Shown here piece after piece: positions 48,814 to 57,700 of a stretch of DNA of 64,000 nucleotides. Both the position numbers and the translations under genes were made by a program. Origin of the DNA: Acidobacteriota bacterium (GTDB lineage: Bacteria > Acidobacteriota > Terriglobia > Bryobacterales > Bryobacteraceae); contig JAFDVS010000061.1 in assembly GCA_018268935.1 (NCBI GenBank), forward strand, positions 86,900 to 150,899. The letters are read 5' to 3'. Position 1 is the stretch's first letter. Every line of letters starts with the position of its first letter. The notes below the pieces were generated by a model. That model did no database searches and was not told the DNA's origin. It worked only from the letters and a program-made list of their open reading frames with translations.

Positions 48814-50499
48814 CTAGCGAACCACTTTGCCGTTCAGGATTACGTTGACCGGTTGGATGTCTTTGATGGCGTCTTCGGGGATGGTCATGTAATCGCGGTC
48901 GGTGATGACGAGGTCGGCGAGTTTGCCGGCTTCGATGGAGCCGCGTTCTGTTTCGGCGTGCTGGAGGTGGGCGGCCCAGAGGGTGTACATTTTGAGGGCA
49001 TCCTGGCGGGAGATGCGCTCTTCGGGGAAAAGGACTTCGCCGTTGGTCATGCGGCGAGTGACGGCGGTCCACATGCCCTGGAACGGGTTGTAGGGATTGG
49101 TGGCGTTGTTCTTGTCGTGGCCGATCATGTGGTCACTGCCGCCGGCGAGAATGACGCCTTTGTCGCGGTAGGTCTTGAGGGGGATGAAGTAGCGGAGTCC
49201 GTTGTTGGGGAATACTTTTTTTAGCGCGGGGCCGTCTTTGTAGAGCCACGCGGGTTGGACGTCGGCGGGGAGTTTCAATTTCGCCAGACGGTCGATGGCT
49301 TCGGGGGATTGAAAGCTGGCGTGCATGAGGTGGGAGCGGGTGGGGGCGATGGGGCTCTTGGCGTTGAGCGCTTCGAAGGTGTCGAGGAGGGCGTCGATGG
49401 CTCCGCCACCCTGGCTGTGGGCGGTGAGCTGCCAGCCGCGGTCGCGGGCGGCGGTCATGATGGCGAGGAGCTTCGGTGGGTCAATGAAGATCTGGCCGCG
49501 GGAGTCGGGGTTTGATTGGCCGTAGAGCTGTTTGCCGAATTCGCCGTAAGGGGCGCGCTGGTAGGCGGTGCCGATGGTCATGCCGCCGTCAAGCGTGACT
49601 TTGAATGTGCCGAAGCGAAGCATGTCGTTGCCGGGGGCGGCTGGGCCGGGCTGGTAGGGGGAGTTTTTGATTTTGGCTACGACTTGATCGGTGGGGGCGG
49701 AGGAATCGATGCGCCAGGTCATGACGACGCGGAGTGGGAGCTGGTTGGCGCGGGCGAGCTCCTGGTAGAGGGCGATGTCTTCGTCGCCGACGGCGCGGTC
49801 GCCGATGGAGGTGAGGCCGGCATCGACGTAGCGGTTGAGCTGATCTTTGAGGGCGGCGAGTTTGTCGGCGCGGGGGAGAGGATCGGAGGAGCGGAGGCCT
49901 TTGAGGAGGCGATTGGCGTTGCGGAGAATGCCGTTGGGTTCGCCTTTGGCGTCGCGGCCGATTTCGCCGCCGGGAGGATTGGGAGTGTTGCGATCGATGC
50001 CGCTGATTTTGAGGGCGTAGGAATTGACGACCCAGACGTAGCTGGCGTCGAAGCCGACGGGGTGTTCGGTGAGTACGTCGAGCACTTCGCGGGTGGGCAT
50101 GCGCATCTCGGCGAGGCGCGTGGGGAAGGTGCGCGGGACAATGATCCACTGGCCTTTGGGTGTTTTGGCGGCTTGCGCTTTGAGGAAGGCTTGGACGGTG
50201 GCGAAGGAGTTGAGTGGAGGAAGCTTGGCTTTGTACTCGGAAGCGCCTGCACCGGCGGCGTGGACGTGGGCGTCGACGAGGCCGGGGAGGACGGTGCGGC
50301 CTTTGGCATCGATGACTTTGGTGGAGGCGGTGCGCTCTTTGAGGATTTGGGCGTTCGTGCCGACGGCGGTGATGCGATTGCCGGTGACGGCGACGGCTTC
50401 GGCGATGGTGAACTTCGCGTCTACGGTGACGACCTTCGCGTTGTGGATGATGAGATCCGCGGCGAAGGCGGGGAGGGAGAGCAGAAGAAGAAGGATCAC
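48814..50499 (-). CDS. YtcJ-like amidohydrolase, intact copy
   Basis: A 561-residue exported hydrolase starting at GTG 50499 with signal VILLLLLSLPAFAA. The metal-binding site of the amidohydrolase superfamily is present: DAHVHAAG early in the barrel, LTAHSQGGGA in the middle and GGSDHMIG near the end. The AmiHyd_3 (YtcJ) layout, with IDAKGRTVLPGLVDAH, fits. Function is usually release of formamide-like or peptide-like groups; substrate unknown. It lies 4 nt after the stop of the alpha/beta hydrolase gene on the same strand, so the two are one unit. A second, truncated copy stands at 43884-44450. Confidence 0.88.
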   Translation of the reverse strand: MILLLLLSLPAFAADLIIHNAKVVTVDAKFTIAEAVAVTGNRITAVGTNAQILKERTASTKVIDAKGRTVLPGLVDAHVHAAGAGASEYKAKLPPLNSFATVQAFLKAQAAKTPKGQWIIVPRTFPTRLAEMRMPTREVLDVLTEHPVGFDASYVWVVNSYALKISGIDRNTPNPPGGEIGRDAKGEPNGILRNANRLLKGLRSSDPLPRADKLAALKDQLNRYVDAGLTSIGDRAVGDEDIALYQELARANQLPLRVVMTWRIDSSAPTDQVVAKIKNSPYQPGPAAPGNDMLRFGTFKVTLDGGMTIGTAYQRAPYGEFGKQLYGQSNPDSRGQIFIDPPKLLAIMTAARDRGWQLTAHSQGGGAIDALLDTFEALNAKSPIAPTRSHLMHASFQSPEAIDRLAKLKLPADVQPAWLYKDGPALKKVFPNNGLRYFIPLKTYRDKGVILAGGSDHMIGHDKNNATNPYNPFQGMWTAVTRRMTNGEVLFPEERISRQDALKMYTLWAAHLQHAETERGSIEAGKLADLVITDRDYMTIPEDAIKDIQPVNVILNGKVVR

Positions 50500-50503
50500 T
50501 CTT

Positions 50504-51904
50504 CTATTTTTGCTCGCCGGGGTCGGGCCGTGTGCCGGATTCTTTCCATTTGACGAGATCGTTGAAGGCGTTGATGGTCTGCGCTGGGGTGAACGTGCAG
50601 TGGCCATTGCCGCTGACGAAGCGCTGGACGAAGTTGGAGGCGCCACCGTTGAGCATGAGGAGCTCGGTGTAGCCGTTGACGGACCAGGCGGGGACCAACG
50701 GGTCGTAGGTGTTGTGGAGGGAGAGGATGGGGTTCTTCGGCGATGCCGTGGGCGTGTAGTATTTCTTGAGGTATTCGACGGCTTGCGGGGCGGCGGCGTA
50801 GCGTTTGACGCCGCGATTGATGAGGCCGTCGTCGGGCGTGCCTTGATAGAGCGTGTTGCGATTGTCGAAGGGGTTGCCGCCGGCTCGGATCATGAGTTCC
50901 TTCTGGATGCCTGCGTAGAAGGCGATGACCTGGGCCATTTCGAGATCGGACTGGAAGCCGGCGAACTTCTGCATGGCGAGGAGCCGGTCAGGGTATTGGG
51001 TAGCTTCCTTGTGGATGCGGGAGACGAGGTCGAGGGGATCGAGGACGTCGTTGGTGATGTCGACGGGGGAGCCGATCATGCCGGGGAAGTAGTAGTCGTA
51101 GACGACGAGGGTGTCGAAGAGGCGGCGCTGGAACATGGAGTGGATGGGGGCGATGGGACCGCACATCTGGAGAGCGGCGTCGTAAGCATCGGGGTAGGTT
51201 TCGGCGAGGGCGATGGTGATGGTGCCGCCCATGGAATGGCCGGTGACGTAGGTGTGCTTTGGCTTGCCGTACTTGGTGATGAAGTGTTTGCGGAGGGCTT
51301 CGGTTTCTTCGAGAGCTTCCTTCACGGCCCAGCCGCCTTTGCTATAGCCGGATTGGGCGACGGCGTAGCCGAGTTCGAGGAAGCCTTTCATGAGTTCGTT
51401 GGGAGCTTTGTCTTTTTGGAATTTGCCGGGGTTGGGGCTGTAGCCATGGCAGTAGAGGATGAGGCCGCCGTTGAAGTTTTTGGGGATGTCGATGCGGTAT
51501 TCGGCGTCGGCGAGTTTGCCGGTTTCGACGCCTTCGACGGCGGGGGCAACGGGGGCGGCGTCGAGGCGCTTGGCGAGGAAGACACCTTTCATGTTGCGGG
51601 GGCCGTTGAAGGTGCCTTTAATTTCTTCGGTGCTGGCGACGGCTTTGACATCGAAGAGGTATTTGCCGATCAAGAACTGGAAGGCGACATCGGGATCGCC
51701 GAGGGTGGCGTTCTTGACGGGGCCCGAGCCGAGCGGGCTGTTGACCTGGCCGGAAAGGTCGGCGCCTTCGTGCTTGAGTTGGGCGTCGAGCTTGAGGGGT
51801 TTCTTGCCTTCGGGGGTGGCGGTGACGTCCCATTTGCCGGTGAGGTTGTACTGGGCGGAGGCGGTGATGGAGATGATGAGGAGGAGGAGTGTGCTGCGGA
51901 ACAT
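50504..51904 (-). CDS. Secreted alpha/beta hydrolase
   Basis: A 466-residue exported protein, signal MFRSTLLLLIISITASA. The N-terminal 120 residues are a beta-domain (LTGKWDVTATPEGKKPLKLDAQLKHEGADLSGQV). From about 140 an alpha/beta hydrolase fold runs: LILYCHGYSPNPGKF (oxyanion region), nucleophile elbow GHSMGG near residue 220, acid in LHNTYDPLVP and His in GNGHCTF. So a Ser-Asp-His esterase or peptidase is likely; substrate unknown. It is the first gene of a pair with the amidohydrolase 4 nt downstream, perhaps degrading the same compound. Confidence 0.87.
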   Translation of the reverse strand: MFRSTLLLLIISITASAQYNLTGKWDVTATPEGKKPLKLDAQLKHEGADLSGQVNSPLGSGPVKNATLGDPDVAFQFLIGKYLFDVKAVASTEEIKGTFNGPRNMKGVFLAKRLDAAPVAPAVEGVETGKLADAEYRIDIPKNFNGGLILYCHGYSPNPGKFQKDKAPNELMKGFLELGYAVAQSGYSKGGWAVKEALEETEALRKHFITKYGKPKHTYVTGHSMGGTITIALAETYPDAYDAALQMCGPIAPIHSMFQRRLFDTLVVYDYYFPGMIGSPVDITNDVLDPLDLVSRIHKEATQYPDRLLAMQKFAGFQSDLEMAQVIAFYAGIQKELMIRAGGNPFDNRNTLYQGTPDDGLINRGVKRYAAAPQAVEYLKKYYTPTASPKNPILSLHNTYDPLVPAWSVNGYTELLMLNGGASNFVQRFVSGNGHCTFTPAQTINAFNDLVKWKESGTRPDPGEQK

Positions 51905-52007
51905 CGGTTTTTGTTTAGCCCTCTTTCGTTAATGATACGATGAGGCGATCTCGTATGGATGGGTTCGTCCAGCGAGGAATTTTGTTCGTATCGGGAGGAT
52001 TGTGCAT

Positions 52008-52334
52008 ATGCGGTTTTTACGGATGATTGGATTGGCGGCACTGAGTTTGTCGCTGATGCTGGGAGCGCAGGCGGGCGGCGCCAAGAAGGCGGCGGATGCG
52101 GGGAAGGCGGCAAAGGCCGCGGCTGCGGCGCCGAAGGAATTGGTGGATATCAACTCGGCGACGGCGGATCAACTGAAGGCGATTCCGGGGATTGGGGATG
52201 CGTATTCGAAGAAGATCATCGACGGGCGGCCGTATCGGGCGAAGAATGAACTGGTGACGAAGAAGGTGCTGCCGGAGGGTGTTTACGAGAAGATCAAGGA
52301 CTCGGTGATCGCCAAGCAGGGTGGGAAGAAGTAG
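52008..52334 (+). CDS. ComEA-like helix-hairpin-helix protein
   Basis: A 108-residue exported protein, signal MRFLRMIGLAALSLSLMLGAQA, then an Ala/Lys linker and a ComEA-type helix-hairpin-helix (ELVDINSATADQLKAIPGIGDAYSKKIIDG, RAKNELVTKKVLP). The INxA....L..IPGIG motif binds DNA backbone in ComEA, the periplasmic DNA receptor of competence. The ATG at 52008 is 9 nt after GGGAGG; a GTG two codons earlier is closer and less likely. No other competence genes are nearby, so a general DNA-binding role is possible. Confidence 0.85.
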   Translation: MRFLRMIGLAALSLSLMLGAQAGGAKKAADAGKAAKAAAAAPKELVDINSATADQLKAIPGIGDAYSKKIIDGRPYRAKNELVTKKVLPEGVYEKIKDSVIAKQGGKK

Positions 52335-52813
52335 AGGATCGGGGAAGTGCGGCTGGGCAGCGCGCCTCAGGGGGCTGTCCGCCGCGCAATCAAATTTTGA
52401 GGAACTCAACGGTAAGTTGCGGAAAACACAATTTCTCGCAAAGGCCGCAAAGGCGCAAAGAAAACGCGGGATGCCGGGCGATGAAAATGAGTTCGTGCAT
52501 TGCTGGCCACGCCACCGGGCACGCGCGCTTTTGAGGAACTCGCCCGCACAACGCGCCGGGTCTACCCGCGGCACACGAGTTCCTCAACATGCTGGGGGAC
52601 GCCCCGTCCTGTGCGGGCTTTTGAGGAACACGCGCAAAACGGAGCCCGCCCGCGCCTTGATGCGAACGCGTGTTCCTTCGGTATTGGCGGCGCGGAGCGT
52701 GCCCTTTGCGCTCCTGACAAACTCTCCTCATTGCGCAGCAGCCTGGGTTTGGTTTCTGGCGTTGTGGGATCATGAAAGTTGACCGACCGTGGGGCCGGAG
52801 GTACAGTAGGCTG
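52335..52813. repeat. Intergenic repeat cluster (REP-like inverted units)
   Basis: This 479-nt gap has no convincing gene. It contains three direct copies of TTTTGAGGAAC (52395, 52529 and 52619), the last two in inverted pairs: GAGGAACTCG with CGAGTTCCTC (52576-52585) and GAGGAACACGCG with CGCGTGTTCCT (about 52667-52677). A different element, CTCGCAAAGGCCGCAAAGGCGCAAAG (split as CTCGCAAAGGCC and GCAAAGGCGCAAAG), lies at 52435-52460. Such units look like dispersed palindromic intergenic repeats. Confidence 0.65.
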
Positions 52814-53083
52814 GTGATCATTGAACTCAAACCCGAAGACGAGAAGTTGGTTCAAGAAAAGCTTCGGTCCGGCGCATTCCGGAGCGTCGAAGAGGTGATC
52901 CATCGTGCGCTCGTGGCCCTGCCCACTCCTGAACCGGTCACGCTACAGTCGGGCTCAAGGGGAAAGCGGCAGCCCGGCAAGAAGAGTTTGGTCGAGGTAT
53001 TCGCCCCGCTGCGAGAGATGTTGCAGGAGGGCGAGCTTCACTTCGGCCGCAACTCCTCACATGGCCGTTCCGTGGACCTATGA
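52814..53083 (+). CDS. Putative antitoxin (ParD/CopG-type) of the PIN toxin
   Basis: An 89-residue protein from GTG 52814 (VIIELKPEDEKLVQEKLRSG), where an N-terminal strand and two helices (FRSVEEVIHRALVAL) resemble a ribbon-helix-helix antitoxin that binds its own operator. The C-terminal half (KKSLVEVFAPLREMLQEGELHFGR) would cover the toxin. Its stop overlaps the toxin start (ATGA at 53080). A longer start at 52772 is possible. Fits the usual order antitoxin then PIN toxin. Confidence 0.8.
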   Translation: MIIELKPEDEKLVQEKLRSGAFRSVEEVIHRALVALPTPEPVTLQSGSRGKRQPGKKSLVEVFAPLREMLQEGELHFGRNSSHGRSVDL

Positions 53084-53538
53084 GCGGGTTTCTGCTCGAC
53101 ACGAATGTTCCTTCAGAACTAACGAGGAAACGGCCGGAACCTAGTGTGATGGCTTGGCTCGAGGCCGCCGACGACTCCCAGTTGTACATCAGCGCAATCA
53201 CCATCGGCGAGTTCCACAAGGGATTCATTACCCAGAAGGACGTTAGGCGCCGCGCGTTTCTTGAGGACTGGTTTCGCATGGCCTTGATCCCGTGGTTTGA
53301 AGGGCGAATCTTGGATGTCACCGCCGCGATTGCGGAGCGCTGGGGTAAATTGGATGGTACACGTCAGACAAATGGATCGCCGCTAAACATGGCCGACGGG
53401 CTCATTGCCGCAACGGCCTTGGAACACGGATTGATCGTTGTCACCCGCAACGTCAGAGATTTTGCCGGCCTCGGTGTGGAGATAGTCGATCCGTGGGGCG
53501 GCGCGGAAGAACAGCCTTTGCCAGGCTCTCAGGAATAG
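53080..53538 (+). CDS. PIN domain ribonuclease toxin (VapC-like)
   Basis: A 152-residue PIN-domain protein: FLLDTNVPSELTRKRP holds the first acidic residue (D7), SAITIGEFHKG the second (Glu), and NMADGLIAATALEHGLIVVTRNVRDF the third and fourth (Asp). These bind the metal that cleaves RNA. GELxKG replaced by GEFHKG fits the FitB/VapC group. Overlaps the antitoxin by 4 nt, so it is translationally coupled; together they form a type II toxin-antitoxin pair. Confidence 0.92.
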   Translation: MSGFLLDTNVPSELTRKRPEPSVMAWLEAADDSQLYISAITIGEFHKGFITQKDVRRRAFLEDWFRMALIPWFEGRILDVTAAIAERWGKLDGTRQTNGSPLNMADGLIAATALEHGLIVVTRNVRDFAGLGVEIVDPWGGAEEQPLPGSQE

Positions 53539-53549
53539 CTGGTGGGGAC

Positions 53550-53891
53550 AGGCACGCGTGGCGAAACGGGCGATCCAGTCCACGCTGGGCGACTCTCCTT
53601 GTAATCGGATTTTGGTGGAGCGCACAGGCGCTTATCTACAATCCGCCGGCAGCTTGGAGCGGTGCGCACCTCACACCCGCAGGAGTCAAGAGCGCCATTC
53701 TGCTCGCTGTTGGCATTTCGGCAGTAGCGTATCTGTTGCACCTTGTGGTGAGACTCTCCACCAGTTCCTAAAACCTCGCCCGTGACGCCCGAGAGCGGTT
53801 GCAACTTACCTACATGTTTCTCGCCCTCGTCAAGGATGGGAAGGTAACAGACAAGGAACGCGAGATTATGTCGCGCCCCGGTCACCGTTAA
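53550..53891 (+). pseudogene. DUF6161-like C-terminal fragment with in-frame stop
   Basis: One open frame from about 53560 reads two hydrophobic segments (WATLLVIGFWWSAQALIY and AILLAVGISAVAYLLHLVV), meets a TAA at 53769-53771, then continues in the same frame with NLARDARERLQLTYMFLALVKDGKVTDKEREIM to a stop at 53889. The second part matches the end of DUF6161 proteins (xxYHLxxDAxERxxLTxxxLAL). No start codon or N-terminus is present, so it is a relic whose Tyr codon has become a stop. Confidence 0.6.
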
Positions 53892-53905
53892 ACATACAGC
53901 TTCAA

Positions 53906-53927
53906 GGCCCGGTTTGCTTGCCGGGCC
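53906..53927. terminator. GC-rich hairpin terminator candidate
   Basis: A perfect 7-bp stem GGCCCGG/CCGGGCC with the 8-nt loop tttgcttg, extended by AA/TT pairs outside. It lies between the DUF6161 relic and the end of the PEP-CTERM gene, so it could serve either strand. There is no long T-run. Confidence 0.6.
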
Positions 53928-53941
53928 TTCCTGGCAGTGGA

Positions 53942-54538
53942 CTAAGAGCGGCGGCGCAGGGCGATGAGAGCCGCGAGGCTGGATGCGCCGAGGAGGAAAG
54001 TGGAAGGCTCGGGGACACTGTCGGCGGTGTTGAATTGGACGTCGTCGATGGAGTGAAAGAGGCCCACATCGGATCCGCTTCCGTAGCGAAGAACGACCGA
54101 GGTTACATGTTCGGAGCTGTTGAAGCCAAGGAATTGGTCGTGGGCATCGTTCATGTTGGCGGCGACACTGACGGTGGCAAGGAAGCCGTTGGCGTCGTAG
54201 ACGTCGAGGTTGGCATCGAATCCGGACGAGCAGCAGGTATCATCGTTACCAAACCAGAGGCCGAAAGCCGTCACCGGGTTATCGAAAGTGATGGTAATGG
54301 GCTCAGGGAACTGGTTTGTGGTAAGGGTTAGCGACCCGGAATGCGGAACGCCAGTCGCGGGACTCGTTTGAACTCCGTTAGTGGCGGAATAGGTTGCGCC
54401 AGGGCCGCCGGCAACGGATTCGAAGTCGTGGATGGTGAAGGGACCTGGGGCCAGGTCTCCCGGTGTGAGGGCCTGTACTACGGCGCCATAAGAAGATGCG
54501 GCGAGAGCCGCAGACAGAAGGATCGTTTTCGCGAGCAA
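53942..54538 (-). CDS. PEP-CTERM sorting domain protein
   Basis: A 198-residue exported protein starting at TTG 54538, with GGAGG 8 nt upstream and signal MLAKTILLSAALAASSYGA. The mature part is beta-rich (SGSLTLTTNQFPEPITITFDNP, SSEHVTSVVLRYGSG) with a CC pair (NDDTCCSSGF). The C-terminus VPEPSTFLLGASSLAALIALRRRS is a PEP-CTERM signal: the VPEP motif, hydrophobic helix and Arg end, recognised by exosortase and usually for proteins displayed with exopolysaccharide. No exosortase is in the window. Function of the body unknown. Confidence 0.88.
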   Translation of the reverse strand: MLAKTILLSAALAASSYGAVVQALTPGDLAPGPFTIHDFESVAGGPGATYSATNGVQTSPATGVPHSGSLTLTTNQFPEPITITFDNPVTAFGLWFGNDDTCCSSGFDANLDVYDANGFLATVSVAANMNDAHDQFLGFNSSEHVTSVVLRYGSGSDVGLFHSIDDVQFNTADSVPEPSTFLLGASSLAALIALRRRS

Positions 54539-54569
54539 AGGTGGTTCCTCCGAGAAAAGGCATAGCAGC

Positions 54570-54610
54570 CCGGCGAAACGGGTCGTGCGAGTGACAAAAT
54601 CACAGCTCGC
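54570..54610 (-). promoter_or_regulatory. Structured 5' leader of the PEP-CTERM gene
   Basis: Two hairpins precede the ribosome binding site on the minus strand. The first (54587-54610) pairs GCGA/TCGC and GTGA/TCAC around a CAAAA/TTTTG loop, with a 3-nt bulge; the second (54570-54583) is CCCG-GCGAAA-CGGG as written on the plus strand. No known riboswitch class matched, so this is only a candidate leader structure. Confidence 0.35.
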
Positions 54611-54700
54611 CTTTTGGTTTTGTTACGGGCTTTGATTGAAATGCTACACCGGTAGGGCTAAATCGACAACCGGAGGATAACCTTAGTACAACCCCTGATC

Positions 54701-57700
54701 TTAGTTCAGACTTCTGGCCGCGGACTCGCCGGCGCTGTTACGGAGGCGGATGGTGAGCGATTGGATGGCGGAAGCGTCGCCATCGAAGGGCACTGTTAAG
54801 GTGAATTGCGTACCGAAGGGGAGCGACTGCGGGGAGTTGTACCAGGCGCGGAAGACTTCGGTAAGTGGAACCACATAGCGTGTCGTTTGCAGGGTTCGGC
54901 CGGCTGCGGGGGTGGCGTCGGCGGCTAATTCGCCCATTTCGCGGGTGGTGGCGAAGCCGATGATGGTGATGGTGAAGCCGTTGGCGCGGCGTTCGAGTGT
55001 GGCGCTGCTGATTACCGGCGGAAGGTGGTTTAAGCGCACGGTGCGGTCGGGGCGATTGGCGGGTTGTGCGGATTGGCCGGCTACGTTGAGTTCGAGGCGG
55101 AAGGTGATGACGCCAGCCACGGTGCCCGTTTGTACGGCCGGTGTGCCAGTGAAGACGGCGGTGGTTTGGCCGGCGGGAATGCGGAAGTCGGCGGTGCGGC
55201 CTCCGGTGGAGAATTGGAGGGCGGGATCGATGCCGGCGATGGGCGGATCGGGGGCGAACTCCATGACGAGGCGGCCGGTGATATCGGCGGGGTAGGTGGA
55301 TGCGAGCGCGACGCCGACGCCGGATTGCGCGCCGGGGTTGAGGGAATCGGCGAGGCCGGTGATCTGGACGGCGGGGAGCGCGTCGATGGCGGTGCGGAGG
55401 AGGAAGTCGCGGGTGAGGGTGTAGCCGAAGGCATCGGTGACGCGGAGGTTGAGATTGGCGACGGTGGCCGCGGTGGGCGTGCCTTCGAGGCGATCGCCGT
55501 TGAGGCGGAGGCCGGCGGGGAGGGTGCCGGAGACGAGAGTCCAGCGATAGGGAGGGAGACCGCCACGGGCTTCGAGGGGAGCGGTGTAGGCTCGGCCGAG
55601 ACTGGCGGGGGGCAGGGATTGGGTGACGATCTGGAGCGGCTCGCCGGTGGGCGTGGCGGCGATGGTGAGTGTGCGCGTGTCGACGGCCCCGTTGGCGTCG
55701 GTGACACGGACGTTGAAGCGGAAGGTGCGGACTTGCTGGATGATGCCGGAGAGGCGGCCGGTGACGGGATCGAAGGTGACGCCGGGCGGGAGTTCGCCGG
55801 AGACGATGGACCAGACAAAGGGCCGGATGCCGTCGGTGGCTTCGACGAGGAAGTCGAGTTGGCGGGAGATAGTGTTGATCGGCAGCAGCGGGCCGCTGGT
55901 GATGACGGGGCCGGTGGCGGGGCCGATGGTGAGTAGGAATGACTTTGTGTCCGCGGCCGATTGCGCGTCGCGCGCGGTGATGATGAAGGGGAACGAACCC
56001 TGTTGCGTGGGAACGCCATCGATCAGGAAGCCATCGAACTGGAGGCCGGGCGGCAGTGTGCCGGTCAAGGTGAGGGTGAGCGGATTGGCGCCGCCGGCTG
56101 TGGCGATGGGTTGGGAATAGGGCCTGCCCTGCGAGCCTGGAGGCAGCGGCGAAGGAGTGATGATGCGAAGCGGGCCGGTGGCGGGGAGAACGGTGAGATC
56201 GAAGAATTTGCGGAAGGCGTTGCGGGCAGGGGCGGCCACCTGGATGCGGAAGCGATGATCGACGGGTACGGTGGCGTTGCGCTCTGCGCCCGTGGGGATG
56301 ACGACGGCTTCTTCGGCGATGCCGCTGATTTCTCCGGTGCGCGGATTGAGCGTCAGGCCGGCGGGAAGTGTGCCTTCGACGATGCTCCATTGGAGGGTGA
56401 CGTTGGAAGAGGCGTTGGCGCGGAGCGTGTGCGAATAGGGTTGCCCTGTTGTGGCGGGAGGCAGCGGGGAGGTGGACGTGATATCGAGGTCGATGTTGTC
56501 GATGACGATGGTGGCTTGTTGTTGCTGCGTGGTATTCGTGCCGTCGGCGACTTCGATGGTGAAACGGATTTCGCCGGAGCGGGTTGGCGTGCCGGAGACG
56601 GTGCCGTTATCGGCGAGTGTGAGCCCGGTGGGGAGCGCTCCGGTGACGATACGGAAGCGGTAGGGACGTGCTCCGCCGGATGCGGTGAAGGCGAAATCGT
56701 AGCGGTTGCCGGTGAGACCGGGGGGCAGGGTTGCGTTGCTGGTGATGCGGAGCGCGTCGCCGACGACGAACAGGACGGCGGTGGATGTTTTGCCATCGGG
56801 ATTGCGGACGGCGATGCCTGCGACTCCGGTGGCGGCGAGGAGAGTGTTGGGGACCGTGGCGGTGAGTTGGGTGGAAGAGGTGAAGCTGGTGGCGAGGGGC
56901 TGGCCGTTCCAGAAGGCTTGTGCGCCGCTGATGAAGTTGCGGCCGGTGATTCCGATTTGGAGATTGTTACTGCCAACGGGTGCGGAGGATGGCGTGAGTT
57001 GGGTGATCTCCGGGGTGAGTGAAGGCAGGACCTGGAAATTGGCTGTATTCGAGGCGACGCCATCCTGCGTGACCACCTGAATGACGGCGGTTTGTTCGGT
57101 GAGGAGGAATTGGGCCGGGATGGTGGCGGTGATTTCGTTGACGGAGATCACCAGCGTGAAGAGACCGGAGCCATTGAAGCGCGCTTGTGTTCCGGGGCGG
57201 AAGCCGCTGCCGCGGATGGTGAGTTGAAGCCCAGGCGTGCCCACGGTGGTGGAAGGCGGATCGAGTTGGGAGATGGCGGGTGGCGGGGCGATGATCTGGA
57301 AGGGGCGCGAGGCGGAGGTTTGGCCGTCGGTGTTGCGGACGGAAATGGAGGCGATGCCGGGAACGAGCAGGAGGGATGCCGGTGTGACTTGCGCGATGAG
57401 CGTTCCTTGCGCGGGCGAGGATGTGGGGAGCGTGATGCCATTCCAGAGGACGGTGGCGCCGGGTTGGAAATTCTGACCGGTGACCGTGAGGGTGACTTCA
57501 GTGGTGCCGAGCAGAGCGGCGAGCGGAGAGATGGACGTGATGAGGGGGACTAGCTGGCGGATGGTGAGCGGGAGCGAGCCCGAGAGCTGGCCATCGGGAT
57601 TGCGCACCTGGATGAGGGCTCCGCCGGCGAAGGAAGCGAAGCCAGCGGGGACGATGACGGTGATCTGTGTGGCGCTGGTGGAGACGGGAGTGATGGGCGT

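Noticed and set aside
50069..51943. 624-codon plus-strand reading opposite amidohydrolase and hydrolase genes
   Set aside because: Gly/Glu/Asp-rich translation without motifs, opposite two recognised genes.
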